This document shows positions 9,492-17,346 of a stretch of DNA of 64,000 bases, piece after piece. The notes under the pieces were generated by a model that worked only from the letters and a program-made list of their open reading frames with translations, did no database searches and was not told the origin of the DNA. Every line of letters starts with the position of its first letter. Position 1 is the stretch's first letter. The position numbers and the translations under genes are program-made. Source of the stretch: Azoarcus sp. PA01 (GTDB lineage Bacteria; Pseudomonadota; Gammaproteobacteria; Burkholderiales; Rhodocyclaceae); assembly GCA_001274695.2 (NCBI GenBank), contig LARU01000002.1, forward strand, positions 992,001 to 1,056,000, given 5' to 3'.

Positions 9492-9521
9492 AGCCGCCGG
9501 GCACGGTCGCGTCGAACGGGC

Positions 9522-9549
9522 CAAAAAAAAAGCCAGCACGCGGCTGGCT
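9522..9549 (-). terminator. Rho-independent terminator of the cytochrome c gene
   Basis: Seven-base stem AGCCAGC/GCTGGCT around a five-base loop (9531-9549). Read on the minus strand it is followed by nine T residues (9522-9530 region), right after the cytochrome stop. It may also terminate the plus-strand gene weakly through the CTCTTT on that side. Confidence 0.85.
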
Positions 9550-9567
9550 CTTTCGATAGGGCGCCGA

Positions 9568-9876
9568 TTACTTCTGCGACATCACCCAGGTGGCGAGCAG
9601 CTTGGCCTCGTCGGCGCTGACTTGCGGATTTGCCGGCATCGGCACCGGGCCCCACACGCCCGAACCGCCTTTCTGGATCTTTTCGGCCAGCTTGGCGACC
9701 GCGTCGGCCTGACCGGCGTATTTCTTCGCCACGTCCTGGTACGAAGGGCCGACCAGCTTCTTGTCGACCGCATGACAGGCGAGGCAGTTCTTGGCCTTGG
9801 CAAGTTCAGCGGAGGCGAACGCCGGAGCGGCGGACAGCAGGCCCGCGGCAACCGCGGCGGCAACGAACAGTTTCAT
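9568..9876 (-). CDS. Periplasmic class I cytochrome c (c551/c552 type)
   Basis: A 102-residue secreted monohaem cytochrome. A 21-residue signal peptide (MKLFVAAAVAAGLLSAAPAFA) precedes a mature domain of about 80 residues. The haem-binding motif is CLACH and the axial methionine lies in PVPMPANP. Size and layout match c551/c552 electron carriers that serve terminal oxidases or denitrification reductases. The gene stands alone between convergent or divergent neighbours and has its own terminator. Confidence 0.9.
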   Translation of the reverse strand: MKLFVAAAVAAGLLSAAPAFASAELAKAKNCLACHAVDKKLVGPSYQDVAKKYAGQADAVAKLAEKIQKGGSGVWGPVPMPANPQVSADEAKLLATWVMSQK

Positions 9877-10282
9877 GCTCTTTTCCTCATCAGGGGTGGT
9901 GTAAAAAGGTCGCCGGATATTAAACCAGCGACCCGGATTTGACTACGATGCAACACGGTTGCGCGATCTCGGTTCAAGTCTCGCCCGCGCGCTTTATCCG
10001 AGCCCAAGCAATCAACGCCGCAGTACCGGTTTGCGTTGACGTCGACTTTCCTGCTCCGGGATGCAGGGCCTGCGTCGCAGCCCGCCCGCCGGCGAATGTT
10101 CTCCTCTGGCCGGAACTGTTCGACGCGTGAAACGCTCCCCAGCATAAGGCCGGCTCGTGACCGAGGAGGAGATACGTGTCCGGCGAGAATATCAGCAGTG
10201 GCCCGGCCGAAACGCGCGAACGCAGCGATCTCGAGAGAGGCGGCGGTACGGCCTGTTGCGGCCAGCGACGAAGGGGCGAGCG
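9877..10282. other. Intergenic region without a convincing gene
   Basis: About 400 bases between the divergent cytochrome c gene and the small membrane protein gene. Short open frames exist on both strands but are arginine/cysteine-rich with no recognisable product. It must hold the cytochrome promoter; no clear -35/-10 pair stands out. Confidence 0.5.
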
Positions 10283-10636
10283 ATGAGTATTGGCAACGAG
10301 CAATCGGATTTCCCCCGACCCGGCGAGCCCTTGTGGCGTCTGGTCTACCGTTTCCTGTGGCCGTTCCAGTATTTTCGCGACGTCACGCGTGGCAGCCGCG
10401 TCGAGCGCCAGCAGAACTACCGCCACAACCGGGCGATGCGCGTGTATCTGCCCGGCTTCATCATGAAATGGGTGATCCTGACGGGACTGTGCTACAGCGC
10501 CGGGAGTGCGTTGTGTCACGTCGGCGCGGACGTGCTCGCGGCCGGCTGCTTCGTCGTCGCGTGCTGGGCGCTGATCGTCGTCGTGCTGCTCGGTGTCGAC
10601 TGGCTGTGGCTCGGGCGCTTCACCGATCTGTATTAG
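10283..10636 (+). CDS. Small membrane protein of unknown function
   Basis: A 117-residue protein from the ATG at 10283, preceded by AAGGGG at a good ribosome-binding distance. The first ~70 residues are charged and aromatic (PLWRLVYRFLWPFQYFRDV). Two hydrophobic segments follow at about 52-72 and 78-105, with the second ending in VDWLWLGRF. I do not recognise the family. It converges on queF with 48 bases between the stops. Confidence 0.6.
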   Translation: MSIGNEQSDFPRPGEPLWRLVYRFLWPFQYFRDVTRGSRVERQQNYRHNRAMRVYLPGFIMKWVILTGLCYSAGSALCHVGADVLAAGCFVVACWALIVVVLLGVDWLWLGRFTDLY

Positions 10637-10684
10637 CAGCGAGCGCTGCGCTGCGGCATCGCGCGGCGGCGAAAGGGAGCGGGT

Positions 10685-11536
10685 TTATTGCCGCACTTCG
10701 GCGACATTGTCGAATTGCGTGAAGTGCCCGGTCGAGCGGAACGGGTTGATATCGAGCCCGCCGCGCCGCGTGTAGCGCGCCCACACCGCAAGATGCCGCG
10801 GCGCACAGCGGCGCAGCACATCACAGAAGATCCGTTCGACACATTGCTCGTGGAACTCGTTGTGGCTGCGGAACGAGACGATGTAACGCAGCAGCCCGGC
10901 ACGGTCGATCGGCGCACCGATGTAGCGCACGACGACCGTCCCCCAGTCCGGCTGGCCGGTGACGAGACAGTTCGATTTCAGCAGATGCGAATAGAGCGTC
11001 TCGCTGACTTCATCGGCGGCGGTGTCGGCTTGCAGGAAAGCGGCGTCGGTCTGATAAGTGTCGATCTCGATGTCGATCTCGTCGAGCAACACACCGTGCG
11101 GGTAGCCGAAAACACGCGTCGGCCGGCGCGACAGGACCTCGATCGACACCGCGACCGGCGCCCCGGCGGCGGCGGACAGGTCGCGCGTCAGCGTGTCGTG
11201 CACGAGCGCGGGATCGACGAATCGGTGCTGGTTGAACGAGTTCAGGTAGAGCTTGAGCGATTTCGACTCGATCAGGCGCGGGGACGTGACCGGAACGCGA
11301 AACGTGCCGAGCGCGGCAACCGGCTTGCCGCGCGAGTTCAGCCACGACAGTTCGTATGCATTCCACAGGTCCTCGCCGGTGAACGGCAGCGTGTCGGGCG
11401 CGATACCCAGTTCGTCGCGCTTGATCTGCCGCGCGATCGGAAACAGGAGCTCCGGGGCGTAGGCGTCACGATAGACGACGGACCGGCCCAACGGCGACGC
11501 CTCGGCGCCGTGGTCGTGCGTATCGGAAGTACTCAT
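10685..11536 (-). CDS. queF: NADPH-dependent 7-cyano-7-deazaguanine reductase QueF
   Basis: A 283-residue cytosolic enzyme that reduces preQ0 to preQ1 in queuosine synthesis. The QueF motif is seen in ESKSLKLYLNSFNQHRF (residues ~90-106). The catalytic cysteine is C190 in KSNCLVTGQPDWG with the proton-donor Asp at 197, as in the long (two-lobed) QueF class. SFRSHNEFHEQC marks the C-terminal substrate region. The start is the ATG at 11536 (MSTSDTHDHG); a longer frame upstream is an arginine-rich artefact. Confidence 0.95.
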   Translation of the reverse strand: MSTSDTHDHGAEASPLGRSVVYRDAYAPELLFPIARQIKRDELGIAPDTLPFTGEDLWNAYELSWLNSRGKPVAALGTFRVPVTSPRLIESKSLKLYLNSFNQHRFVDPALVHDTLTRDLSAAAGAPVAVSIEVLSRRPTRVFGYPHGVLLDEIDIEIDTYQTDAAFLQADTAADEVSETLYSHLLKSNCLVTGQPDWGTVVVRYIGAPIDRAGLLRYIVSFRSHNEFHEQCVERIFCDVLRRCAPRHLAVWARYTRRGGLDINPFRSTGHFTQFDNVAEVRQ

Positions 11537-11638
11537 GCCGGCGATTGTAAGGGAATTGCCTCTTTCCGGAACCGCTACCTGAATGGCGAGTGCCGATAGG
11601 AGCCCGCTGCGGACAGGCCCCCGTTCAAGCGAGGCGCT

Positions 11639-11672
11639 GACTGCCGCGGCAGCAGGAACGCCGGCGGCAGTC
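11639..11672 (-). terminator. Inverted repeat downstream of the lapE-like gene
   Basis: Perfect nine-base arms GACTGCCGC and GCGGCAGTC separated by 16 bases, starting about 25 bases past the stop on the minus strand. There is no T tract, so intrinsic termination is uncertain. Confidence 0.35.
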
Positions 11673-11696
11673 GCGTCTCGGTGCGGCCGAAATCGC

Positions 11697-13151
11697 TCAG
11701 TTGCCGGAGCGCGTCGTGCCACCGACGGCCCTGATCGCCTCGGACAGCAATGCTTCCTTGTCGACCTCGACGATTGCGGGCGCTTCCGGCGGGCAGACCG
11801 TCTGCGGATCGATGCCGCTGCGGTCCTGGCCGATTTCTTCGGGCGCGGGCAAATCCTCGCGCGCGACACCGAGAGCGCCCATCAGCTGCCCCATGCCGGT
11901 GAGCGTGCGGGCCTGCGCGATGATCCGGTCGTATTGGGCGTTCACGTACGCGCGCCGGGCCTCGAAGTATTCGTTTTCGGTGTCGAGCAGGTCCAGCAGC
12001 GTGCGCTGCCCGATGTCGAACTGCCGACGATAGGCTTCGCGCGCCTTCTCGATCGAAAGCTGGTGCTGATCGAGATACACGAGCTGTTCGGTCAGCCGTC
12101 GCACGTCGTTGTACGCGATCGACAGCGTCTGGCGCAGGTCGCGGCACGCTTTCTCGCGCAGGTCCTTGGCCAGGTCGAGCGTTTCGGCCGCCTGGCGCAG
12201 CCGCGCCTGGTCGGCGCCACCGCGCGACAGGTTGTAGCTCAGGACGGCTTCGACCGCGCCATCGCGCGAACGTCCATCGAGGCCTTCGAAGTTGTGATCG
12301 ACCCCTCGATGCGCCCGCACATCGACTCGCGGATGGAACGCCGCCTTGCGCGACTCGATCTGGGCCTGTCCGGCGCGAACGTTCTCGACTGCGGCATTCA
12401 GCGACGGGCTGGTCACGAAAGCGGCGCGCAGCGTCTCCCGCACGGTCGGGGGAATCGCACCGACCACCGTGTCGGGCGCAAACCGCTGCGCCTGCGCGGG
12501 CGGCGCTTCACCGACGATGCGCAAGTAGCGCGCGCTGACGTCGTGGAGATTGGAGACTTCGGTGAGCAGGTTCGACTCGGCCAGCGCAAGGCGCCCGGCC
12601 GCCTGCTCGAGATCCACCCTTCGGCCCACCCCGGCGCCGGCGCGCTCGGCGATCTGATCGTGGATCTGCTTGTGCTGGACGTAGTTTTCCTGCGCGAGGC
12701 GCGTCAGATCACGGTAGCGCAGCACATCGCTGTACGCACGCAGCGCTTCGAGCGCCGCGGTCTCGGAGACGTCGCGCAGCTCGTAATAGCGGGTGAGCTT
12801 CGCGTAGCCGAGCCTCGACACCTCGCTGCGCGTCAGGAAACCGTCATAGACCATCTGATTCAGCGAGAGGCTCACGCGGCGATGATTGAAGTCGTCCGAC
12901 GACTGCCCCGGGCGTTTCAGCGTTTCGCGCCCCGCACCGGCGATCAAGTCGACGTGCGGGAAGTAGCGGCCGCGCGCGGCGCCCTGCTCTTCCGCGGCAG
13001 CCCGGAACGCATGCCACCCCGCCTGCACTTCGGGATTGGCGACGACCGCCTTGCGGGCCGCGTCGCGCAACGCTTCCGGGACTTCTGCCGCCGCGAACCG
13101 GGGCAGCGCAGCCAGGACGGCAACACAGATCACGGTTCTCAGGTTTTTCAT
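11697..13151 (-). CDS. lapE: TolC-family outer membrane channel, LapE-like
   Basis: A 484-residue outer membrane channel-tunnel protein. The signal peptide MKNLRTVICVAVLAALPRFA is followed by long helices and TolC repeats (for example SLSLNQMVYDGFLTRSEVSR and the second-half counterpart VLSYNLSRGGADQARLRQA). The GQRTLLDLLDTENEYFEARR stretch is typical of type I secretion TolC proteins. With the nearby exporter genes it would form the outer membrane exit for the LapA-like adhesin. The ATG at 13151 is chosen because it gives the signal peptide. It is divergent from lapG across 208 bases. Confidence 0.88.
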   Translation of the reverse strand: MKNLRTVICVAVLAALPRFAAAEVPEALRDAARKAVVANPEVQAGWHAFRAAAEEQGAARGRYFPHVDLIAGAGRETLKRPGQSSDDFNHRRVSLSLNQMVYDGFLTRSEVSRLGYAKLTRYYELRDVSETAALEALRAYSDVLRYRDLTRLAQENYVQHKQIHDQIAERAGAGVGRRVDLEQAAGRLALAESNLLTEVSNLHDVSARYLRIVGEAPPAQAQRFAPDTVVGAIPPTVRETLRAAFVTSPSLNAAVENVRAGQAQIESRKAAFHPRVDVRAHRGVDHNFEGLDGRSRDGAVEAVLSYNLSRGGADQARLRQAAETLDLAKDLREKACRDLRQTLSIAYNDVRRLTEQLVYLDQHQLSIEKAREAYRRQFDIGQRTLLDLLDTENEYFEARRAYVNAQYDRIIAQARTLTGMGQLMGALGVAREDLPAPEEIGQDRSGIDPQTVCPPEAPAIVEVDKEALLSEAIRAVGGTTRSGN

Positions 13152-13359
13152 GTCATCTCCATAACGGTGCGTGGCTCCGTGCACGAATCCCGCGAATGCA
13201 GGGCACAGGTCACTCGATCCGGCTGGATAAATGATATGCGGTTGAATTTGGCCGCTCCGCCAACTACGCAACACTTCCCGTCAAATAAGGGCGTGACGCG
13301 CCACCTGCGGCCTTCGGCCGATACCCGATAATGGCGACGACCGAACCGCGTGCCGTCCG

Positions 13360-14073
13360 ATGCCGACACACCTCCTTCCGCACGGAATGTTTTCCCGGCG
13401 ATGCCGACCGGGCACCTCGGCGCTTGTCCGGCTGGGTGGCCTGTGCGTAGTAATCGGCGTCGGGCTCGTGAGCGCCCGCGGCGATGCGGATCTCATGGAA
13501 CGCTTGGCCGGCGAACGTTTCGGCACGCCAGGGACGACTTCGGTGCGCGCGTGGCGCCAGATGATCGCCGACGCGCTGCCGCTGGACGACCTGGAAAAGC
13601 TGCAGCACACGAATACGTTTTTCAACCGGCGCATCCGCTTCGACGACGACGCGGCGATCTGGAACGAGGCGGACTACTGGGCAACTCCGCTCGAGACGCT
13701 CGGCCGCGGAGCCGGTGACTGCGAAGACTTCTCGATCGCGAAATACATGAGCCTGCGACTGCTCGGCATTCCGGCCGACAAGCTGCGCCTGATCTATGTC
13801 CGGGCGCAGATCGGCGGCGCGCACAGCGTTCTTTCGCAGGCCCACATGGTCGTCGGCTTCTACCCCTCGCCGCAGGCCGAGCCGCTCGTTCTCGACAACC
13901 TGATCGGCGAAGTGCGGCCGGCCGGGCGGCGGCCCGACCTGTTGCCGATATTCAGCTTCAACAGCGCGGGTCTGTGGATCGGCGGCGCGAGCGCCTCGTC
14001 CGCGGATCCGACCACCCGCCTGTCGCGCTGGCGCAGCGTGCTCGTGCGCATGCAGCAGGAGGGCCTGCAATGA
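13360..14073 (+). CDS. lapG: LapG-type periplasmic cysteine protease
   Basis: A 237-residue transglutaminase-like cysteine protease (BTLCP family). An N-terminal hydrophobic segment (~22-39) exports it. The catalytic triad is visible: C121 in GAGDCEDFSIAKYM, H162 in AHMVVGFY and D179 in LVLDNL. D120 and E122 correspond to the calcium-binding acidic residues of LapG. LapG cleaves the retention module of LapA-type adhesins and releases them from the cell surface unless held by LapD. The lapD gene begins at or just after its stop. Confidence 0.93.
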   Translation: MPTHLLPHGMFSRRCRPGTSALVRLGGLCVVIGVGLVSARGDADLMERLAGERFGTPGTTSVRAWRQMIADALPLDDLEKLQHTNTFFNRRIRFDDDAAIWNEADYWATPLETLGRGAGDCEDFSIAKYMSLRLLGIPADKLRLIYVRAQIGGAHSVLSQAHMVVGFYPSPQAEPLVLDNLIGEVRPAGRRPDLLPIFSFNSAGLWIGGASASSADPTTRLSRWRSVLVRMQQEGLQ

Positions 14074-14096
14074 CAGCCCACCGGAGATTTGCAGTC

Positions 14097-16049
14097 ATGT
14101 CCCTGATCAAGCAACTGTGGATCGCGATCGCGATCGTGATGTCCCTGTCGCTCGGCGGCAGCCTGGTCGTCAGCACGCTCTCGGCACGGCATTACCTCGA
14201 GCAGCAGCTGCAGGTGAAGAATCTCGACAACGCCACGTCGCTGGCGCTGGCGCTGTCGCAGCTGCCGAAAGATCCGGTCACCGTCGAATTGCAGGTCGCT
14301 GCCCAGTTCGACGCCGGCCACTACCGGCTGATCCGTCTCACTGCCCCGTCGGGCGACGTCGTGGTCGAACGCGAGTACGCCGGCCCGCGCAACGCCACGC
14401 CCGAGTGGTTCATGCGGCTGATTCCGATCGAGGCGCGGCCCGGCATCGCCCAAGTGCAGGACGGCTGGCACCAGTTCGGCACGCTCACGCTCGAGAGCCA
14501 CAAGCGTTATGCGTACGAAGCGCTGTGGATCGGCACGCAGCAGCTGCTGCTTTGGTTCGGCCTCGGCGGCGTGCTGAGCGGCCTGATCGGCACGCTGATC
14601 ATCAAGCACATCACGCGACCTCTGGGGCAGGTCGTCGAGCAGGCGGAGGCGATCGGCGAGCGGCGCTTCGTCACGACGCCGGAGCCGAACACGATGGAGT
14701 TTCGCCGCCTGGTGCATGCGATGAACACGCTGAGCGAGCGGGTGCGCACGATGCTCGCGGATGAATCGCGGCGGCTCGAGGAGTTGCGCCGCCACACGCA
14801 GCATGACGACGTCACGGGGCTCCTCAACCGCGGCCAGTTCATGAACCGCCTCGACTCGGTGCTGGCGCGCGACGACGCGCATTCCGCCGGCACTTTGCTG
14901 ATCGCGCGCCTCGGCGACCTTGCGGCGCTGAACCGGCGTCTCGGACGGGATGCGACAGACCGCCTGCTGCGCGATATCGCGGACCAGTATGCGGCGTTCG
15001 CCGCGGCCCACGGGGACTGGGAAACGGGCCGCATCGGCGGCAGCGATTTCGTGCTGCTCGCGCCCGGCGGCGCGGATCCGGCAGCACTCGCGGGCGAGCT
15101 TGCGCACACGCTGCATGCGGCGCTCGATGTCAGCGCGGCCGGGCGCGGAATCCGCCTGCCGCTGGCGGCCGGTGCATTTGCGGCAGGGGAATCGCGCTCG
15201 TCGTTGCTGGCGCGCGTCGACGGCGCACTGGCCGTGGCTGAACGCGCAGGGGAACGCGCAATCGAAATCGCCAAAGCGCGCATCACCGCCGTGCCTTTTC
15301 CCGATCTTCAGGCCTGGCGCAGCGCGCTCACCGAGTCGCTCGAGCGCAACGGCATTCGCCTCGGCCGGTTCCCGGTGCTCGCCGCTGACGGCACGCTGCT
15401 TCACGACGAAGCGCCGATGCGCGTGATGCTCGATGGCACTTGGCAGGCTGCAGGCTATTTCATGCCGTGGGTTGCGCGTCTCGGCCTGGCGCCCCGCTTC
15501 GACGCAGCCGTCGCACATGCCGCGATACGCGAAATCGCCGGCAGCACAACACCGCTGGGAATCAACATTTCCGCCGAATCGCTCGCTGAGGCGAGCTTTT
15601 GCAGTGAACTGTTCAGCCTGCTGCAGCGCCATCCGGCCGCCGCGCAACGCCTCTGGATCGAGGTGCCGGAATACGGCGCGGTGCTCCACCAGCCGGAATT
15701 GCGCGCGTTCTGCCTCGCGCTGCGACCGTTCGGCTGCAAACTCGGCATCGAACATGCCGGTCCGCGCTTTGCCCGCTTGAACGACCTGCACGAGCTCGGC
15801 CTGAACTACATCAAGATCGACGCCGCGCTCGTTCGCGGCATCGACGGCGACGCCAGCAGCCAGGGCATTCTGCGCAGCCTGTGCACGATCGCCCATTCGA
15901 TCGGACTGCTGACGATCGCCGAAGGGGTCGGCACCGAAGCGGAGAGACGCGCGCTGCCCGCTTGCGGCGTCGACGGCATGACCGGGCCGGCGATCGCGGC
16001 GCCGCAGCCGCTCCAGGCCGGCCCCGCTCCCGGTGCCGCACGACCGTAA
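14097..16049 (+). CDS. lapD: LapD-type c-di-GMP receptor (degenerate GGDEF-EAL)
   Basis: A 650-residue inner membrane receptor. MSLIKQLWIAIAIVMSLSL begins TM1, a periplasmic LapD/MoxY domain occupies ~28-145 and TM2 lies at ~150-172, followed by HAMP. GGDEF is reduced to GGSDF and the EAL motifs are lost (IEHAGPRFARL in place of the DDFGTGYS loop), so it should bind c-di-GMP rather than make or degrade it. In the known system bound c-di-GMP lets LapD sequester LapG. The ATG at 14097 gives the family N-terminus; an ATG at 14070 overlapping the lapG stop, with AGGAGG upstream, would add nine residues. Confidence 0.93.
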   Translation: MSLIKQLWIAIAIVMSLSLGGSLVVSTLSARHYLEQQLQVKNLDNATSLALALSQLPKDPVTVELQVAAQFDAGHYRLIRLTAPSGDVVVEREYAGPRNATPEWFMRLIPIEARPGIAQVQDGWHQFGTLTLESHKRYAYEALWIGTQQLLLWFGLGGVLSGLIGTLIIKHITRPLGQVVEQAEAIGERRFVTTPEPNTMEFRRLVHAMNTLSERVRTMLADESRRLEELRRHTQHDDVTGLLNRGQFMNRLDSVLARDDAHSAGTLLIARLGDLAALNRRLGRDATDRLLRDIADQYAAFAAAHGDWETGRIGGSDFVLLAPGGADPAALAGELAHTLHAALDVSAAGRGIRLPLAAGAFAAGESRSSLLARVDGALAVAERAGERAIEIAKARITAVPFPDLQAWRSALTESLERNGIRLGRFPVLAADGTLLHDEAPMRVMLDGTWQAAGYFMPWVARLGLAPRFDAAVAHAAIREIAGSTTPLGINISAESLAEASFCSELFSLLQRHPAAAQRLWIEVPEYGAVLHQPELRAFCLALRPFGCKLGIEHAGPRFARLNDLHELGLNYIKIDAALVRGIDGDASSQGILRSLCTIAHSIGLLTIAEGVGTEAERRALPACGVDGMTGPAIAAPQPLQAGPAPGAARP

Positions 16050-17294
16050 TCAGCCGATCAGCGCGCGCCGGCCGATCGCCATATCGAAGATGCGCAGATA
16101 GCTGGCCGCGACGTTGCGGATGTGGAATCGTTCGCGTGCATCCTGCAGCGCATTTTCGCCGAGATGGCGGAAATCAGCCGGAGCGTCGATCACCTCCATG
16201 GCATACTGCACCCACGTCTGTATGTCTTCGTACTTGCACAGCAGACCGTTGTAGCGATGCCTGATGACTTCGGGGACGAAACAGCGATCGCTGCCGATGA
16301 CCACCTTCGCGCGGAACAACAGCTCGAAGAGCCCCCAGTTCGCGGAGCCGAACTGCAACGGATACAGGAAGAGATCCATCGCTTCGACATAGCCGGCGAA
16401 CTCGTCGTACGACGCGAAATCGACATGCTGGAACGCCGAATCCGCGCCGAGCGTGATTCCTTCGCGTTCCAGCACGTATTTCATGAACGACTCGGGCCGG
16501 TTCTCCTTTTCGAAGCAGCTTTGCAGGAACGCGTCTTCGTAACTGTAGAGCACTTTCGGCGCGCCGCAGAAGACGAAGCGGACGTTCTGCCTTTTCTTCA
16601 GGATTTCCTTCGCAATCAGGATGAACTGCTCGAACCCCTTCGCCGATGACAGGTCGCGCGCGGCAAAACCGATGTGGAAAATGCCGTCCTTCCTCGCGAA
16701 AGTGCTCGGCCGGCGGGTGATGTCGAAGCCCTCCATCTGGGCGATCACCTTGTCGTGCAGGCAGGCCGGAAACATCGCTTTCGCGTAGGCGCTCGGCACG
16801 ATCACGAGCTCGCTCTTCAGCACTTGGTGATAGCTGGTCATTTCGAACACTTTGTCGCGATAGGACGCGTAGTCGGGCTGCGGATACTTGGGGTCGTAGC
16901 CGTGGTGCGTGAACGACGGGAACTCGATATAGGTGATGATCGGAATGTCGAATTCGCCGAACAGCTGCAGCGGAAAGCCGCCCGACCCGTGCGCAACGAT
17001 GACATCGATGCCGGTACGTGCGAGCAGTTCGGAGATCGATTTCCTGATCAGGAACGAGCGCTGGATGCGGGCTTCGAGATTTTTCGTATAGAAATAGGTA
17101 TTCGCGTTCTCCGCCGGCACCTGGAACGGCACGAGGTTCGGGATCCTGTCCTTGTTCGCCTGATAAACCGAGGTCGAGCACAGGAACCACGAATGCGCGA
17201 GGCTTTCGGCATTCAGGTACTCGTGCAATGTCTGGAACTGACCCAGTCCTTCGTGTATGAAAAGTATGCGCATTGCGATGTTTTGCTGATCCAT
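16050..17294 (-). CDS. Glycosyltransferase family 4-like protein
   Basis: A 414-residue GT-B-fold glycosyltransferase. The N-terminal lobe starts MRILFIHEGLGQF (residue 8 onward) and contains IVAHGSGGFPLQLFGEF. The C-terminal lobe has the linker HIGFAARDLSSAKGFEQFI and the donor-site acidic region FGSANWGLFELLFRAK. Acceptor and donor sugars are unknown. Its start lies 52 bases after the stop of the threonine-repeat adhesin on the same strand, so co-transcription and glycosylation of that adhesin are plausible but inferred. Its stop abuts the lapD stop from the other strand. Starting at 17273 instead would remove seven residues. Confidence 0.82.
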   Translation of the reverse strand: MDQQNIAMRILFIHEGLGQFQTLHEYLNAESLAHSWFLCSTSVYQANKDRIPNLVPFQVPAENANTYFYTKNLEARIQRSFLIRKSISELLARTGIDVIVAHGSGGFPLQLFGEFDIPIITYIEFPSFTHHGYDPKYPQPDYASYRDKVFEMTSYHQVLKSELVIVPSAYAKAMFPACLHDKVIAQMEGFDITRRPSTFARKDGIFHIGFAARDLSSAKGFEQFILIAKEILKKRQNVRFVFCGAPKVLYSYEDAFLQSCFEKENRPESFMKYVLEREGITLGADSAFQHVDFASYDEFAGYVEAMDLFLYPLQFGSANWGLFELLFRAKVVIGSDRCFVPEVIRHRYNGLLCKYEDIQTWVQYAMEVIDAPADFRHLGENALQDARERFHIRNVAASYLRIFDMAIGRRALIG

Positions 17295-17346
17295 CCGGGA
17301 AATGGCGGAGCCGCCGGCCCGCCATCGCTGTCACGTCATTGCCGCG